Source of the DNA: Nectonema munidae
Taxonomy: Eukaryota > Nematomorpha > Nectonematoida > Nectonematidae
NCBI GenBank assembly: GCA_030549495.1
Contig: JAUIRK010000889.1
Span: 62,001-126,000, forward strand
Direction: 5' to 3'
DNA length: 64,000 nt
How positions within the stretch are numbered: position 1 is the first letter of the stretch; every line of letters begins with the position of its first letter. Positions 1 to 39,100 of this stretch are shown here, piece by piece. Both the position numbers and the translations under genes were made by a program. The notes under the pieces were generated by a model. It did not search any database and was not told the DNA's origin. It saw only the letters and a program-made list of their open reading frames with translations.

Positions 1-13
1 ATTTCAATATTTT

Positions 14-19
14 TTTATT
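14..19 (-). terminator. AATAAA poly(A) signal of WDR33
   Basis: AATAAA on the minus strand 42 bp beyond the WDR33 stop codon. It supports a short 3' UTR, but such hexamers are common in AT-rich DNA. Confidence 0.5.
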
Positions 20-60
20 CAAGGTTGAAATGTTTTTTAAAAAAATTGGCCACTAAAAAT

Positions 61-26497
<26,437 letters not shown>

Positions 26498-28700
26498 TGT
26501 GATTTCGAAAGAAAGATTATATCTAAAAAATAGCCAGTGTTGTCAAGAGATTAAGTATTTATTGAGGATCAATCGAATTAGTGTGCAAAATTGAGAAAAA
26601 AATTACAAAAAAAAATTTTTTTATCAATACTATAGATAATAATTAATTACCTTCATTTACATAATTAATTAGAAACCTAATTAATTACTAGGTTTGTACA
26701 AAACAACTAAGATTTTATTTGGAGGTCCAGCATTGGAAAATACTGAATTTAAGGCAACTGAACAATTTTTTATAAATTAACAGCGACTTTTTTGATACAT
26801 AGAAAATGAGATTTTCCTATAAAGGAAGCTATGCCTATTGTAAATATATATCTTTAATTTTTAAACTGCCTAGAAATAGAGCCAACTTTTGTGTATTAGA
26901 AATATGCATGTAAAATTTAGAAATGTCATGTATAATTAAAAAATTTCTAAGCTTTGTTCTTAGCGTCAATAAAACAAAGGTCATACACATCGATGATCGA
27001 CAATTAAAGTATGCCTTAGTCGATGGGAAATCAAATCGCAAGTACAAATAGAAATTAAAAAAAAATATTTTAATTAAAAAAAAGATATCAAAACAAATTT
27101 CTGTATTAAAAATATAAAAAAATACAATGTAAAATTTTTAGTGATTTAAATATTAAAAAAACTCGTACTTCAAAAAAAAGTTATCTTTAAAGAGTTTTAA
27201 ATACAGTCAAACCTGTATTAAACGACCAATCAAGGTAAGACCTAATTTTGGTCGCATTAGACAAATGGTCGTTAAAACTTAATCATATATAATATAACAC
27301 ATATATCTCCTAAAATCTCAATAGTTTGGGAGACAAACCCTCATAATTTTTACTTATTTATTATAACCAATTGAATACTACTAGGTTATATTTAGTGACA
27401 AGACTTCGGGATTTACCACGCCAGAAGTGAATATTAAAAATTTTCCACGTCCGTCTTACATAAGATTTTGGAAAATTTTGTTCATATATTCTTTTGTTAT
27501 CTTACTAAATATATTATCAATTAAGACTAAATTTATTCTAAAACTTTGAAAAACTAAAATTTATTGCATAAAGTTACTTCATCAAGAAAATTTACCTTCA
27601 ACTAAACTTTCTATTGAAAATCATAGTTTTTTTGCTAGCATTTGTAGAAATGTCCCCCTTTTATCACAAAAAAAAGTATGGTCAGCAAAAAGAAAAGTAA
27701 GGAAATGCGTATAAAATAAATTTTAATTTAAAATAAATATATACAAGGTAATAAAAAAATTAAAATACTTTAATAAATTCAATCAAAGCCACTAGTTAAA
27801 CAAGTTCAATTTTATAAAAGTGATATACGGACATCTTCAAAATTTTAATAAAATTAATTATTTTAAAACTAAAAAGTTTAACTTAAAATATAATATTATT
27901 TGTAAATAATAATTTAATTATTTTATAATATTAAGTTTCAAAACATACAATTATTTTAATTTTAATTTATTTTTATTTATATAAATGGTCTGGCAAGATC
28001 AGAGGAGACAAAAAATATATAAATGTTAAGGTACCAGTATTGTTTTCACCGAGAAAACACCATTTCACTTCTTGTATAGAACTATGAGGAAAGTAGGCTT
28101 GATATGGGATTAGACCTAAGACCTTAAGTTATCGAAACCCACTATCTAACCAAACTTCCTCATGCCCCCAAGTTATATCCATGCTCAATTACCAGCTCTA
28201 GTTCATACATAAATATATGTCTGACATTTTATTTTAAGCATTTATCCAATACATTTTTAATTTCAAGTTCTTTGGGTAAAAATTCCAAGAGAGCTTAGCC
28301 TTTTGAAATGACATAAAAGTCGAGAAATTTTACTAAAATATTTCAATATGCATATTACAAGTAAAGTTTTATTTATAATTCAGAATCTTTCCAAAAAAAT
28401 AATAAGTTAATGTTTTTGTCTTTTTGATAATACCTTATATCATGATTTATCAAGATTTAGACGATTTATTTGAAAACCACCAATTTTCAATTATAAGATT
28501 AGTGTTAAAATTCAAAGTGACCTAATCCGCCTACATAATTATTTTCCATTATTTTTAAGACAATAAAAAAGATTTTTTATGTAATTCAAAAAACAAGAGA
28601 TGTCTTAGAATGGAGACAAGAGGAACCCTGAATTTAAAAAGAAACAAATTATATTTATTTTAATTATAATAAATTGCTCATGACACAATTTACGAAAGCA
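26498..28700. other. Intergenic, upstream of WDR33
   Basis: AT-rich sequence between the divergent WDR33 and PLD6 starts. Apart from the repeat end at 27206-27283 I see nothing. No promoter motif stands out. Confidence 0.5.
27206..27283. mobile_element. End of a mariner-like MITE, copy 1
   Basis: ACAGTCAAACCTGTATTAAA, then CGACCAATCAAGGTAAGACC and TTTTGGTCGC, matches in reverse the end at 34295-34372. Its other end was not found. Confidence 0.5.
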
Positions 28701-28719
28701 CAACGCTTCAAATGTTCAG

Positions 28720-29070
28720 CTATTAATTATTGTTTCAATTCAATTTTGTATGTGTGTAGATTTTTTCTTAAAATTCGATGTAACGTTGTTGTAGAGAGGT
28801 TTAATTCCTGCGCGCAATGACGTAAAGAGGTGTTTAGATTTTCGGCTGCAACATTGTTGCTCAGTGCAGCAATGTTTTCAGCTGAACACCTTAAACGAGT
28901 GCCACCGTCTCAGTTTGTTTGAATTAACGAATAATTTTTAAAATAGGATTCTCGTTTGGTTGATTATGTTAAGTAAAATAATCTCGAAATGCATTTCTTT
29001 GTAAAACTCGATTTTCTTAAAGGCTTAGCTAATATTAACACGTTGCTCGATTGTTAATCCTTCCATGGTT
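28720..29070 (-). pseudogene. Decayed mariner/IS630-type transposase, N-terminal part
   Basis: The minus strand reads MEGLTIEQRVNI near 29066, then after a break ENIAALSNNVAAENLNTSLR and HCAQELNLSTTTLHRIL (about 28880-28770). This is the helix-turn-helix region found in mariner-like transposases (EENIAAVR then QELGLSQ-type). No catalytic domain remains and several stops interrupt the frame. Confidence 0.7.
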
Positions 29071-29744
29071 GAGATTGCCAAAGACTTACAAGCTTTTGTA
29101 TACGGCCATCAGAAAATCTAGATATTTTCGACCTTTCACTGCTCTATTAAATTTCTTTTCAACGGAAATAATTAAATTGTTGATTCATCGAGCTATTGTA
29201 AATGGATGAATTTATCAAGTATATTATAGCTAGGAACAGATTTATAAAAATAAGGGCATAAAAATATTCATTTTGTTTTTGCAATGACTCATCATAGGAG
29301 TCTTTTGTTTTATATTTGAGTTTTAAGGTATGATCAAGATAACAAACAAAATAATTTGACTTGATTATTTTATGCAGTTAGCCTCAATTATGGTGGGATT
29401 GAGAGTTTAAAATTCATTTGATGAAAATTCATTTAAAATTAATATTGAAAATGATTTGCCCTTATAATATAATGCATAATTCTCAAGGATTTCATCCTTA
29501 TTTTTTATCATCCCTTTTTATAAACCCTATTTATAACTATGTTAATATTCGACAAAAAAATTTATGTTGAGGGTCAACTGGAAATTTTATCAGAATTTTG
29601 AATAGAAAGATAAGCCTTTTAAAAGCCTTATCTCTTTAATAATTTTTATGAGATTAATTTTTTTACATCTATCAAAATATTAACACAAAGTTGAACCTTG
29701 TCAAACCCATTATTTTTAAATTTTGTAACATCAATTATAGAAAA

Positions 29745-29908
29745 ATATAATATCGAATGAGGTATATCAAATCTAGCATCTAGCAAATTATAAACAAAAA
29801 TTGAATCTTGTCTTCTTAATGATTTGTATATAGAATTGAAACCACCGTAGTATGCAGATTTGAAATAGCAATCAAGTTTTCTACTGACGTTCAACCGTAC
29901 AGGATATG
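29745..29908. mobile_element. Terminal fragment of the foldback family
   Basis: GAATGAGGTATATCAAATCT, CATCTAGCAAA, TTGTATATAGAATTGAAACC, one worn minisatellite unit, then GACGTTCAACCGTACAG, the outer end. This is the right end of the family at 14625-15779 with the remainder lost. Confidence 0.75.
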
Positions 29909-30010
29909 ATTTTATTAAATAAAAATTTTTTTTATTTGTTTTTATCACTTCAAAATATAATGGGAAATACGTTGATTATTTTTTAAAATATTTTAAAATT
30001 TTCTTTTAAA

Positions 30011-30189
30011 ATGAGTTGTGTAAGAATAAACACTTTATTAGTCTATCATCTAATAGCTGCAGCTCCTATTATATATGGAGTTTATTCCTTAATCAAGAAA
30101 TTATTTTTTAAACAAAAGGTTCAAACTGAAGTTGTTTTATTTTTTCCTCAGAATGATAGCTCGTTCTTACATTTTCATTCGTGTCATTT
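30011..30189 (+). CDS. PLD6: PLD6 exon 1 (residues 1-60)
   Basis: ATG at 30011 after TTTTAAA; donor TT|GTAAGT, phase 2. It encodes the membrane anchor and VVLFFP. Open frame beyond 30189 for two codons is intron. Confidence 0.9.
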
Positions 30190-33100
30190 GTAAGTTAAGT
30201 TTAAATATATTATAATTTTTCGCCTTTTTCTATCATATTAATTAAGTAAATTTGGTTTTATTGGTATTCATACAAGGTGAGTTGATGAAATTTATATGTG
30301 AAAGAATAATTTTTTCAAAATCATTTGTTTTATGTATTGCTAAATCAGAGCCACACATCTTTAAATTTATTGGGGGAGGAGGGAACTTTTTTTTAAATTT
30401 AATAAATGATTTTGTATCTAAGACCTAACCGTAAAACAGGAAAAGTAAAATGGAATGTATACTCACAAGCAAAACAAGTGTTAAGAGATTTTAAATTGAA
30501 AAAATTTACGATGATTGATTGAGCCAAAATCTTTTCTACCTTTTTGAAATAACATTGGGGAGGAGCGCATCCTCCTCCTGATGTAAGCCCATGACCTAAA
30601 TCCAAGAGCGAAACTTTTCAGGAGAGTCAAATTTAATAATATTTAGTTATTTTATACATATACTTGGAGTGTCTATTTAGTAGGTTGGCTATAAAATTTG
30701 ATTTGACATATTGATATAATTATCTGTACCCTAAAACTTTCATCAGATGTTAGCCTTTATTAGGCATAGAATATCAGTCATTATGCTGTCATTTACGACA
30801 GCTCTTCCTGTGAAGATCGCATGATTATCTACAGTTCATGGGTACACATCTTTAAAATTATTGGGAGAGCAAACTTTTTTTATATTTTAAAAGAATTTGT
30901 GTCTGAAACTTTATGTACTAGATCATAAATTATGGTGGAGCGAAACCTTTTTTACCATATATATTTTCAATTTAAATCGTATCCTTTAAGTGTATGCATA
31001 TTGTATATGCTATACCATAATTTGATCGTGATATAATGATAATAATATGCCAAAAATCTTAGTCGCCTAATACGACACAGATTATTTCATTCAGAAAAAA
31101 AGAAGAAAATGCATATAAGACTTATAAAAGTAATTTAAATTATTTTTAATATAAAATATAATTTTATATTTTTTTTCTTAACAATTATCAACTTTTCTTC
31201 GATATGACCCTTAATATTGGATCTTCAAAATTTTAATGTTTAGTTTGGTATTACTAAAATTAATTCTGATAACATCTTCACTCGCAAATATCTTTACGCT
31301 ATCTTTTATTACTTAGAATTTTATTTGCATCCATAAATTTATTTCCTATCATGGAATTTGTAGAAAAGAATAAAAGTATCTTAGCCACTTCCGATTAGTG
31401 AGTATAAAATTTTGACTTTTTTGATATCTAAAATTTATAGCTACTTATCATATAAATCAATACAAAATATTTCTTCATTTCAATCAAGAAAGAATGTTAA
31501 TATCTAATACTCGTTAATTGTAACGATTCACAGCGTTCCCAATGATTTCAAAACTCTCCCTTGGGGGCACCAAGCCTGACATTTCTTTCTTAGGATTCTT
31601 CGATAATTGGGCAGATGATTACGAGGTTACAATTAGGAATTGAACGAGATCAAAAATCTACACCTCCATCAGGGTCGCACATCCTTAAAATTATTGGGAA
31701 GGGGGCGAAATTTTTTTTTTGCAATTTTCAAAATTAGTGGCAGCACATACCTAAAGTCCTAAATTTATAAGACTACTTTATATTTTTTTAACAAAATTGG
31801 TGAACTTAAATACTATACTTCCAGCGTAAATATTTTAATTAAATTTGCATATCGAATATACACTAGTTTAAAAAAATCCAAAATTGTTAGGGGGTGGAAT
31901 AGGCTTTTCATTTGAAAAATGAAGTAGTCTACCAGGCACATTACAGGAATTGATGAAAGGATATTTGATTCATAAAGAAAACAAATAACTGATAGTTGGA
32001 TAGTTTTACATGAATGAATGTAGTCCAAAGGCAAAGAGTCTACTAGACACCCTGTGATGTTTATATGAAAAAATGTGATTGATTCAGGGGCAGGGGTATA
32101 AAATGAAGTTATAATTGTGCAAAGAAAAATAAAACAAAAAATTAAGATCGCATTATTTCATTTTACTCAGCATCATTCAAAAATAGTTTAAAAGCTAAAT
32201 TGATACAAGCTACAAAAATCTACAAAAAGTAAAATAACTTTTAAAGAAAAAAAGTCTATCAGAAAAAGTTATAGAGCTTCAACAAAAACTAAAAAGTTTT
32301 TTGAACTAATTTGACGTATCCCCTACAGCATACTCTATGGGTGGCATGACAGGTGGATTGAGATGATGATCTCAGCATGGAAGCCTCTGGATTCGATTCC
32401 TTATCGATACGAATTTGTTCATAGTTTGACATAAGTGCGTCAATGAAAGTACACCTGCTGCACCTTACCTTTTACACAAAATATTTGCTACATAATTAAC
32501 ATAAGAGAGAAAGGAAACAAATAAACTAATAAAGCAATTTTCACTATTTTAAAATGGAACCGAATGTTCTTAGAATAATTTCAAAATAATAGGAGGCATA
32601 AAGAATTAGAGTTTATTTGATATTTTCAAGTTTTTATAAGCAGCAAAAGCCAACGTTTAAGTAGCTAACCCTTATAATTAAAAATTATTTAAATTAACGG
32701 TCGACAGACATTTCGTCCCATAGACAATTTGCCTCCTGGACAAATTGTCTCATAGGCTATTTGTTTCATCCATCTTTGCTTATTATATGTGTAAAATTAT
32801 TAAAAAATTTTATATTGTTTATTTTATCCTTATTAAATTATTTCAAATTAATCATTCTCTTAATTTTTTAGAATTGTCTATAAGACAAAATGTCTTATGA
32901 AAATAACGGGGCGAATTTTCCATGAAATAAAATGTCTTATGAAAATAATGGGCGAATTGTTTATGGGACGAACTGTCTTATGAAAATAATGGGGCGAATT
33001 GTCCTTTGGACGAACTGTCTTATGAAAATAATGGGGCCAATTGTCCATATAACGGGGCAAATTGTCCATGAAACAAAATGTCTTATGAAAATAATGGGGC

Positions 33101-36100
33101 GAAATGTCCGAGGACTAAACTAACATAAAAGTATATGAGAAAAGAAAATCAATGCGTTTTTTTTTTAATATTTGTCTACAAATAAAATTCTGACAGCTGT
33201 CAAAAATAGATCAAGTACATTTTTAACAACTGAAACATTTTGTTTCGATATTATATTTTTATTATAATAATCAACAAATTTTCTTAAAAAAGGTGATTTG
33301 ATTATGTGCAGTGTTATTATAAAATTTAACAATCGAACATTATAAAAAATATCTCTGCTCAAATATTAAGCAAATAGAGTATTCTTGCCTTTAAACTGAA
33401 TAGCTAGTCAAAATATTCATTCCCAAATAGCTATTAAAAAAATTTCTTGACTTGAAAAAAATGTTTTCAAATGTTACAAAATGTAACAAATGTAGTGATA
33501 AAGATTATGACTTTTGTTGAAAAAAATTCTTAGCGCGAGTCTAACAATATTCATTGATATAAAATTGTAACGATTCTATTTTAATTTAACTCTAAATGCA
33601 AATTAGACAGAAGCAGTGGTGTAGCCAAAAAAAGTTAATAGAAGGGGCATAATTTAAAAACAAAAAACTTGCGCAACATTATTTATACTTTCTTGATCCT
33701 TTCATTGGAGAAATTTTTAAAAACTGATATCGCATAAGATGCATGTGGCACCATGAGGTACATAGGAATGTGGGCACGACCCCTCATGCCCCAGGCTAGT
33801 TATGTCACTGGAGAGAATAGAGCTGAATGAGATAGGAGAGCTTAACAAGAGAAGAGGGCTTGAATGAAAGAAGAGAGCTTGAGTGAATTATTGAGTTTTA
33901 GCAGAGAAATCAGAAGAGAAAAATAAAGGAGAGAGAAAGGAATAGAATCACTGTGACAGAAGATGAGAAAATCTAGTGGATCATCAACATGTGTTTGCTC
34001 TCTGACCTGTGTGCATATTGAAGCAATGGATTATTATTATATAGCTCTCACGCATCGTCTGTAAAATATGTTCGATAGGAATTTAAGAGCAGCTTGGCAT
34101 GATGTATATAGACAGTGATAACTGCCAATTTCCTCCTGAAATGGTGGCCATTGGCTATGTTAGACAGGTGACCTTTCTATAGGGTGTCATTAACACGGGA
34201 AATTGAACGGGACTGCCACAACGTGGCCACTATGGGGAAGTGGCCGTTCTCTCAAGGTGACCGCTAAGGCAGGTTTGATTGTATTTTCACCCTGTTTTTA
34301 ACGACCACCTGTCTAAAGCGACCAAAATGAGGTCTTACCTTGAATGGTCGTTTAATACAGGTTTCACTGTATATAAATATTTTTATTTGGTACCGTTTTG
34401 AAAGGCAAAATTTCTTAATCTATAGGCTTTTTTCTTATAAAGTTCTTGAAAACAATAGCAAAGGTGCAGATTTGTGGGAATGTGTCTTAAAATCAATTAA
34501 AATACAAATTATATTTAGAAAGCGTTCTGATACACACAAAGTCCAAAAATATTTGCTGTTTTATAAAAAAAAATTTGTATTTAAAAAATTGTCGTATGCT
34601 GAGTTTTTTAGTTTATTTTAATTAAAATTTAAATGTTTTAGATGAAAAGTTAACTTTTTTTTTACAAAAAATCTTTATTTGACATATCTTTTTTAAAAAT
34701 TTTAATTAATAATTTTTTGAATTTTTTTGTGTTGGGGCATTTTTTCCTAATTTTAAATTGGGGCATTTTTTCCTACTTTTTAATTGAGGGCATTTTTTTC
34801 GGGGGCATTTTTTCTGCGCACTATATTCGATATGCAAATTTAATTAAAATATTTTTGCTGGAAGTATAGTATTTAAATTCACCAATTTTGTAAAAAAAAT
34901 ATAAAGTAGTCTTATATATTTAGGACTTTAGCTATGCGCTGAATACACTGTATTTTAAAGGATTGCTTAAATATTTGGTCTCCCGTGGTATTTCCAGACC
35001 ACTAATTTTGAAAATTGCAAAAAAAAAATTCGCCCCCCAATAATTTTGAGAATGTGCGCCCCTGACACACATACATACATTTCATAATGCTTAAATCGTA
35101 AACACAGCGATATAGCCCAAGTATAGACATCTTTGACAGCTTTATTATATATTTTAGATGCTCTTTTCCAATAAGTCCTAGTTTGAGCTACGCAAATGCT
35201 GTTCTCTGTTCTTCACGAAGAGAATTGCTCGTTTGCTTATACATACTGACAAATCGTCAATTAGCCGCTATTTTACTTGATGCTAAAGACAGAGGTGTTA
35301 GTGTGAAAATGATAACGTCTAAAGGTGAAGACCAACCCTACGAATCTCAGGTTAAGCAACTGAGAAAAAATGGTAATTTTTTTCTTTCTTTAAAAATTTT
35401 TCTTAATTTTTACTTGACTATATAACAATTGTTATCATATATCATATCGTGTGCGGTTGCCCCTCTCCCAATAATTTTAACTAGTATATATATTATGTTT
35501 TTATATATAACCTATGATGAGACATGTGTTGTTAGTGTACCACTCAGCTTAAAGAGTTGAAGGTCAGGATTTTGATCACCAAGGCCCCTGCCTCCTAAAA
35601 ACTAAAATCACAAATAACCGTGATTAACCATCTTCAAGAATAATGCGACATATAGTCTTATGGGGAAAAGTGCTTTGATATAAAAAAAACCCATCAACCA
35701 ATTTAAAAAAATAATTTTGCTTAAAAAGTGTGTAAAAAATGAATACATTGATAATTTTTTTTAGAGAAAATGCAATTAAAAAATCACTCTTCAAAAAAAA
35801 TTTATGTTGTCTGAAATATTCGAACAAATTTTGGATATTTTTTATATGCTGAATTCAAAAAATTAAGCTTATTTAATCTGATTAGCTATCAATATTGATT
35901 TTTGACAATTTTTTTTTGATTTTTGGTTTTAGCCTCATTTTTTATGTTGATAGTCTAATATAATAAGATCTAAAAAAATCTATTTATTTATTTAAATATA
36001 ATATAATCTTTTAAATGAATACATATCATTTTAAATAATAAAAATAAAATCACTTTAAAAAAACTAAAATCACAAATAACCGTGATTAACCATCTTCAAG

Positions 36101-39100
36101 AATAATGCGATATATAGTCTTATGGGGAAAAGTGCTTTGATATAAAAAAAACCCATCAACCAATTTAAAAAAATAATTTTGCTTAAAAAGTGTGTAAAAA
36201 ATGAATACATTGATAAATTTTTTTTAGAGAAAATGCAATTAAAAAATCACTCTTCAAAAAAAATTTATGTTGTCTGAAATATTCGAACAAATTTTGGATA
36301 TTTTTTATATGCTGAATTCAAAAAATTAAGCTTATTTAATCTGATTAGCTATCAATATTGATTTTTGACAATTTTTTTTTGATTTTTGGTTTTAGCCTCA
36401 TTTTTTATGTTGATAGTCTAATATAATAAGATCTAAAAAAATCTATTTATTTATTTAAATATAATATAATCTTTTAAATGAATACATATCATTTTAAATA
36501 AAAAAAATACAAAAAAAGAAAAATTTTATTAAAAAAAAGATCTTTTGATAGATTTTCTTTTATGTATATATCCAATATTGTCTCTCTTCAGACACCAACA
36601 GTAGTCTGCAAGAATGTTTATGTTCCATAAACCTTGGTACCTTTCTTCTATTACTTTTATGTCCTGATGGAAGCGCTCACCTTGTTCCTCACTATAATCA
36701 CCACACTTTTGAGGAAAGAAATCAAGGTGAGAGTCCAAAAAATGAATTTTGAGTGACATTCTTACTCCAAGTGACTTATAATTTTGAAGTAGTTCTGCAA
36801 CAATATTTTTGTAGTCTGTGCTACGCTACGATTGTTACCAAAGAAGTTTTCTGTAAGGGGTTTGAATGAATTCCATGCTTTTTTTTTGTCATTAATACAC
36901 ATTTCAAATCTTTTATCCTTCATAAGTTCTCTTATCCTTGGACCATCAAAAATTCCTGTCTTTATCTTGGCGTTACTTAACCTAAGGAATTTTTTCCTAA
37001 GAAATACGAAGATTTGCTTTCATCATCTAAAGCTTTGACAAAGTTTTTCATGAGTCCCAGTTTGATGTGTAGAGGAGGTTACAAAATTTTGTCAGCCGGA
37101 ACAATAGGGTTGGATATAACATCATGTCTCTCCTTCTTCAATTCTACTCTTGGTGGCCATTCTTTTTTAACATAATGTAAGGAGCTATCCCAGAGACATA
37201 AAAAGCATGAGGTCTTTGTATATCCTCCCTGCAATCCCATTAATATACCCACAATCTTAAAACAAAAAATATATATATATATAATTTTGGTAAAAAAAAT
37301 TACCTATATATATATTCTATATTCTATATATATATTCTATTATTCCATACTCCACAAAGCAGCCACTGATGCTCTTCATATTTTAAAGCTGAAAGAATGC
37401 ACTTTATGTCGTTAAAGTTTTCTTTGATGCTCACTGAATGTGCAAGAGGAATAGAAGCAAAACTATTTCCGATGTTTAGGAAAACCGCTTTGAAACTCTT
37501 AAGAGAAGAATCTAAGAACAATCTTCAATTTTTTGAATTGTATTTCACTCCTAAAGTTTGAATATGTTTTTCTACGTTGTGCAATACACAAATAATGAGT
37601 TGCTGTTGTAGGCAAAAAATTTTATAAACTCTTTTTTTCTCTCTCTGAATCAAGCAAATTTAGTTTCCAGAGCCAACGAAATATTTTCTTTTAATCTGGA
37701 TCCCAATATTCGAGCCGATTCTTTGGAGAGAGCTAAATCTCTGACCAAGTCATTCAGTTTTGGTTGACTCATAAGAACAGGATTGGAATTCTCAGAATCA
37801 CAAGTAAAAGACTTGCCTGAGTATGAATCACTGTCAAAATCAGCGTCATTTGAACTTGAACAATCAATTATATTTAAGGGCAGATGTGGTATAGGCACAT
37901 CTTGACTATGGCAAACAGGTTTTATTGCAGAATTCACATCTGGATAAATAACTGACGTTTTTTTTGTTAATATCTTTCAAATTTGTTAAACAAAAATAAC
38001 AATTTTCAAAATGATCTTTTTGTTCCCGCCAAACCATTGGTATGCCAAATTGCAACTCATTATGTTTTCCATCAACCCCTTTTTTCAGTCTTTCAACGCA
38101 TGTTCGATAGGTGATCACCCTTAACACCAAAATATGCATGATAGGATTTTTTAACAAACTTTGTAATTTTTGACACTTGGCCTCGAAAAGTTACTTTCCC
38201 GCAAATATAACAGAACCGGTTTCGATCGTTTATAAGAAGAGGCTGTTTGAAGGTGAGAATTGAAGTGTCTGTTTATAGAGGCCTGGATTTTTTGAACTTT
38301 GCGACGACCAGAAATTTCTTATACCTTTAACGACCAAAAGAGTCAATTTTGACCCATATGCTATATTTTTGAATATCATATTTTTTTTGCATATAATGAT
38401 CAGTTTTGAATGAATAATTATTCTTTGCCCTATTTTGATTCAATTTTATAGATATATATAGTCGTTTACTATGGTTTTTCTTTTACATTTATGATAACGT
38501 TAACTAATTCATAAAAATATGGAGAGTATAAAGTAAAAAAATAAAATGGAACAATTTTATTTATAACATCTCGAACATATATTTTTAGAACAGAATTCGC
38601 TTACTAAATTAACGCACTTGCCACATTTAGTTTTTGTTTTATTTTTTTTAGAAAGAAAACAATGTTTTTTCTGTAATATAATAATTTTGATAATTTTTTT
38701 GATGTGAAGAAGGAAGCATTTCTGGATTTTCCAAGGGAAGCATAAGAGACCATTTTCTTTTATTTCTACATTGATTCGTAAGACTCTCTGCAAGATATAG
38801 CTAAAATTCTCTTCTTGAACAGTTAATAATGCCTATTTCTTTAGACAAGATGAAAGAGTTTAGATCACACATATCAAGAATATTAAAAAACACCGCCATG
38901 GTCCATCTTATTGTTGATGGTCTAGTTGTATAAAATTTCATCATTTGATCACTTGTATCTACCTCTTTTTTAGTAAAATTGTAATCCAATATAACATTCG
39001 ATTTTCTTTTAGGATTGTTTTCTTTCCTCAAAGCGAAATCATTGTGTTTTCTCTTATGTGTGATATTATCGTTCCCAGAAGAGATGTTTGAAACTTTTTC

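Noticed and set aside
32878-33123. Regular repeats with short variable parts, considered as a CRISPR-like array or coding repeat.
   Set aside because: Eukaryotic context, units without true spacers, enclosed by inverted ends; both-strand ORFs are repeat artefacts.
37265-37345. TA-rich tract as a possible origin or regulatory site.
   Set aside because: Simple microsatellite within a dead element; no further signal.
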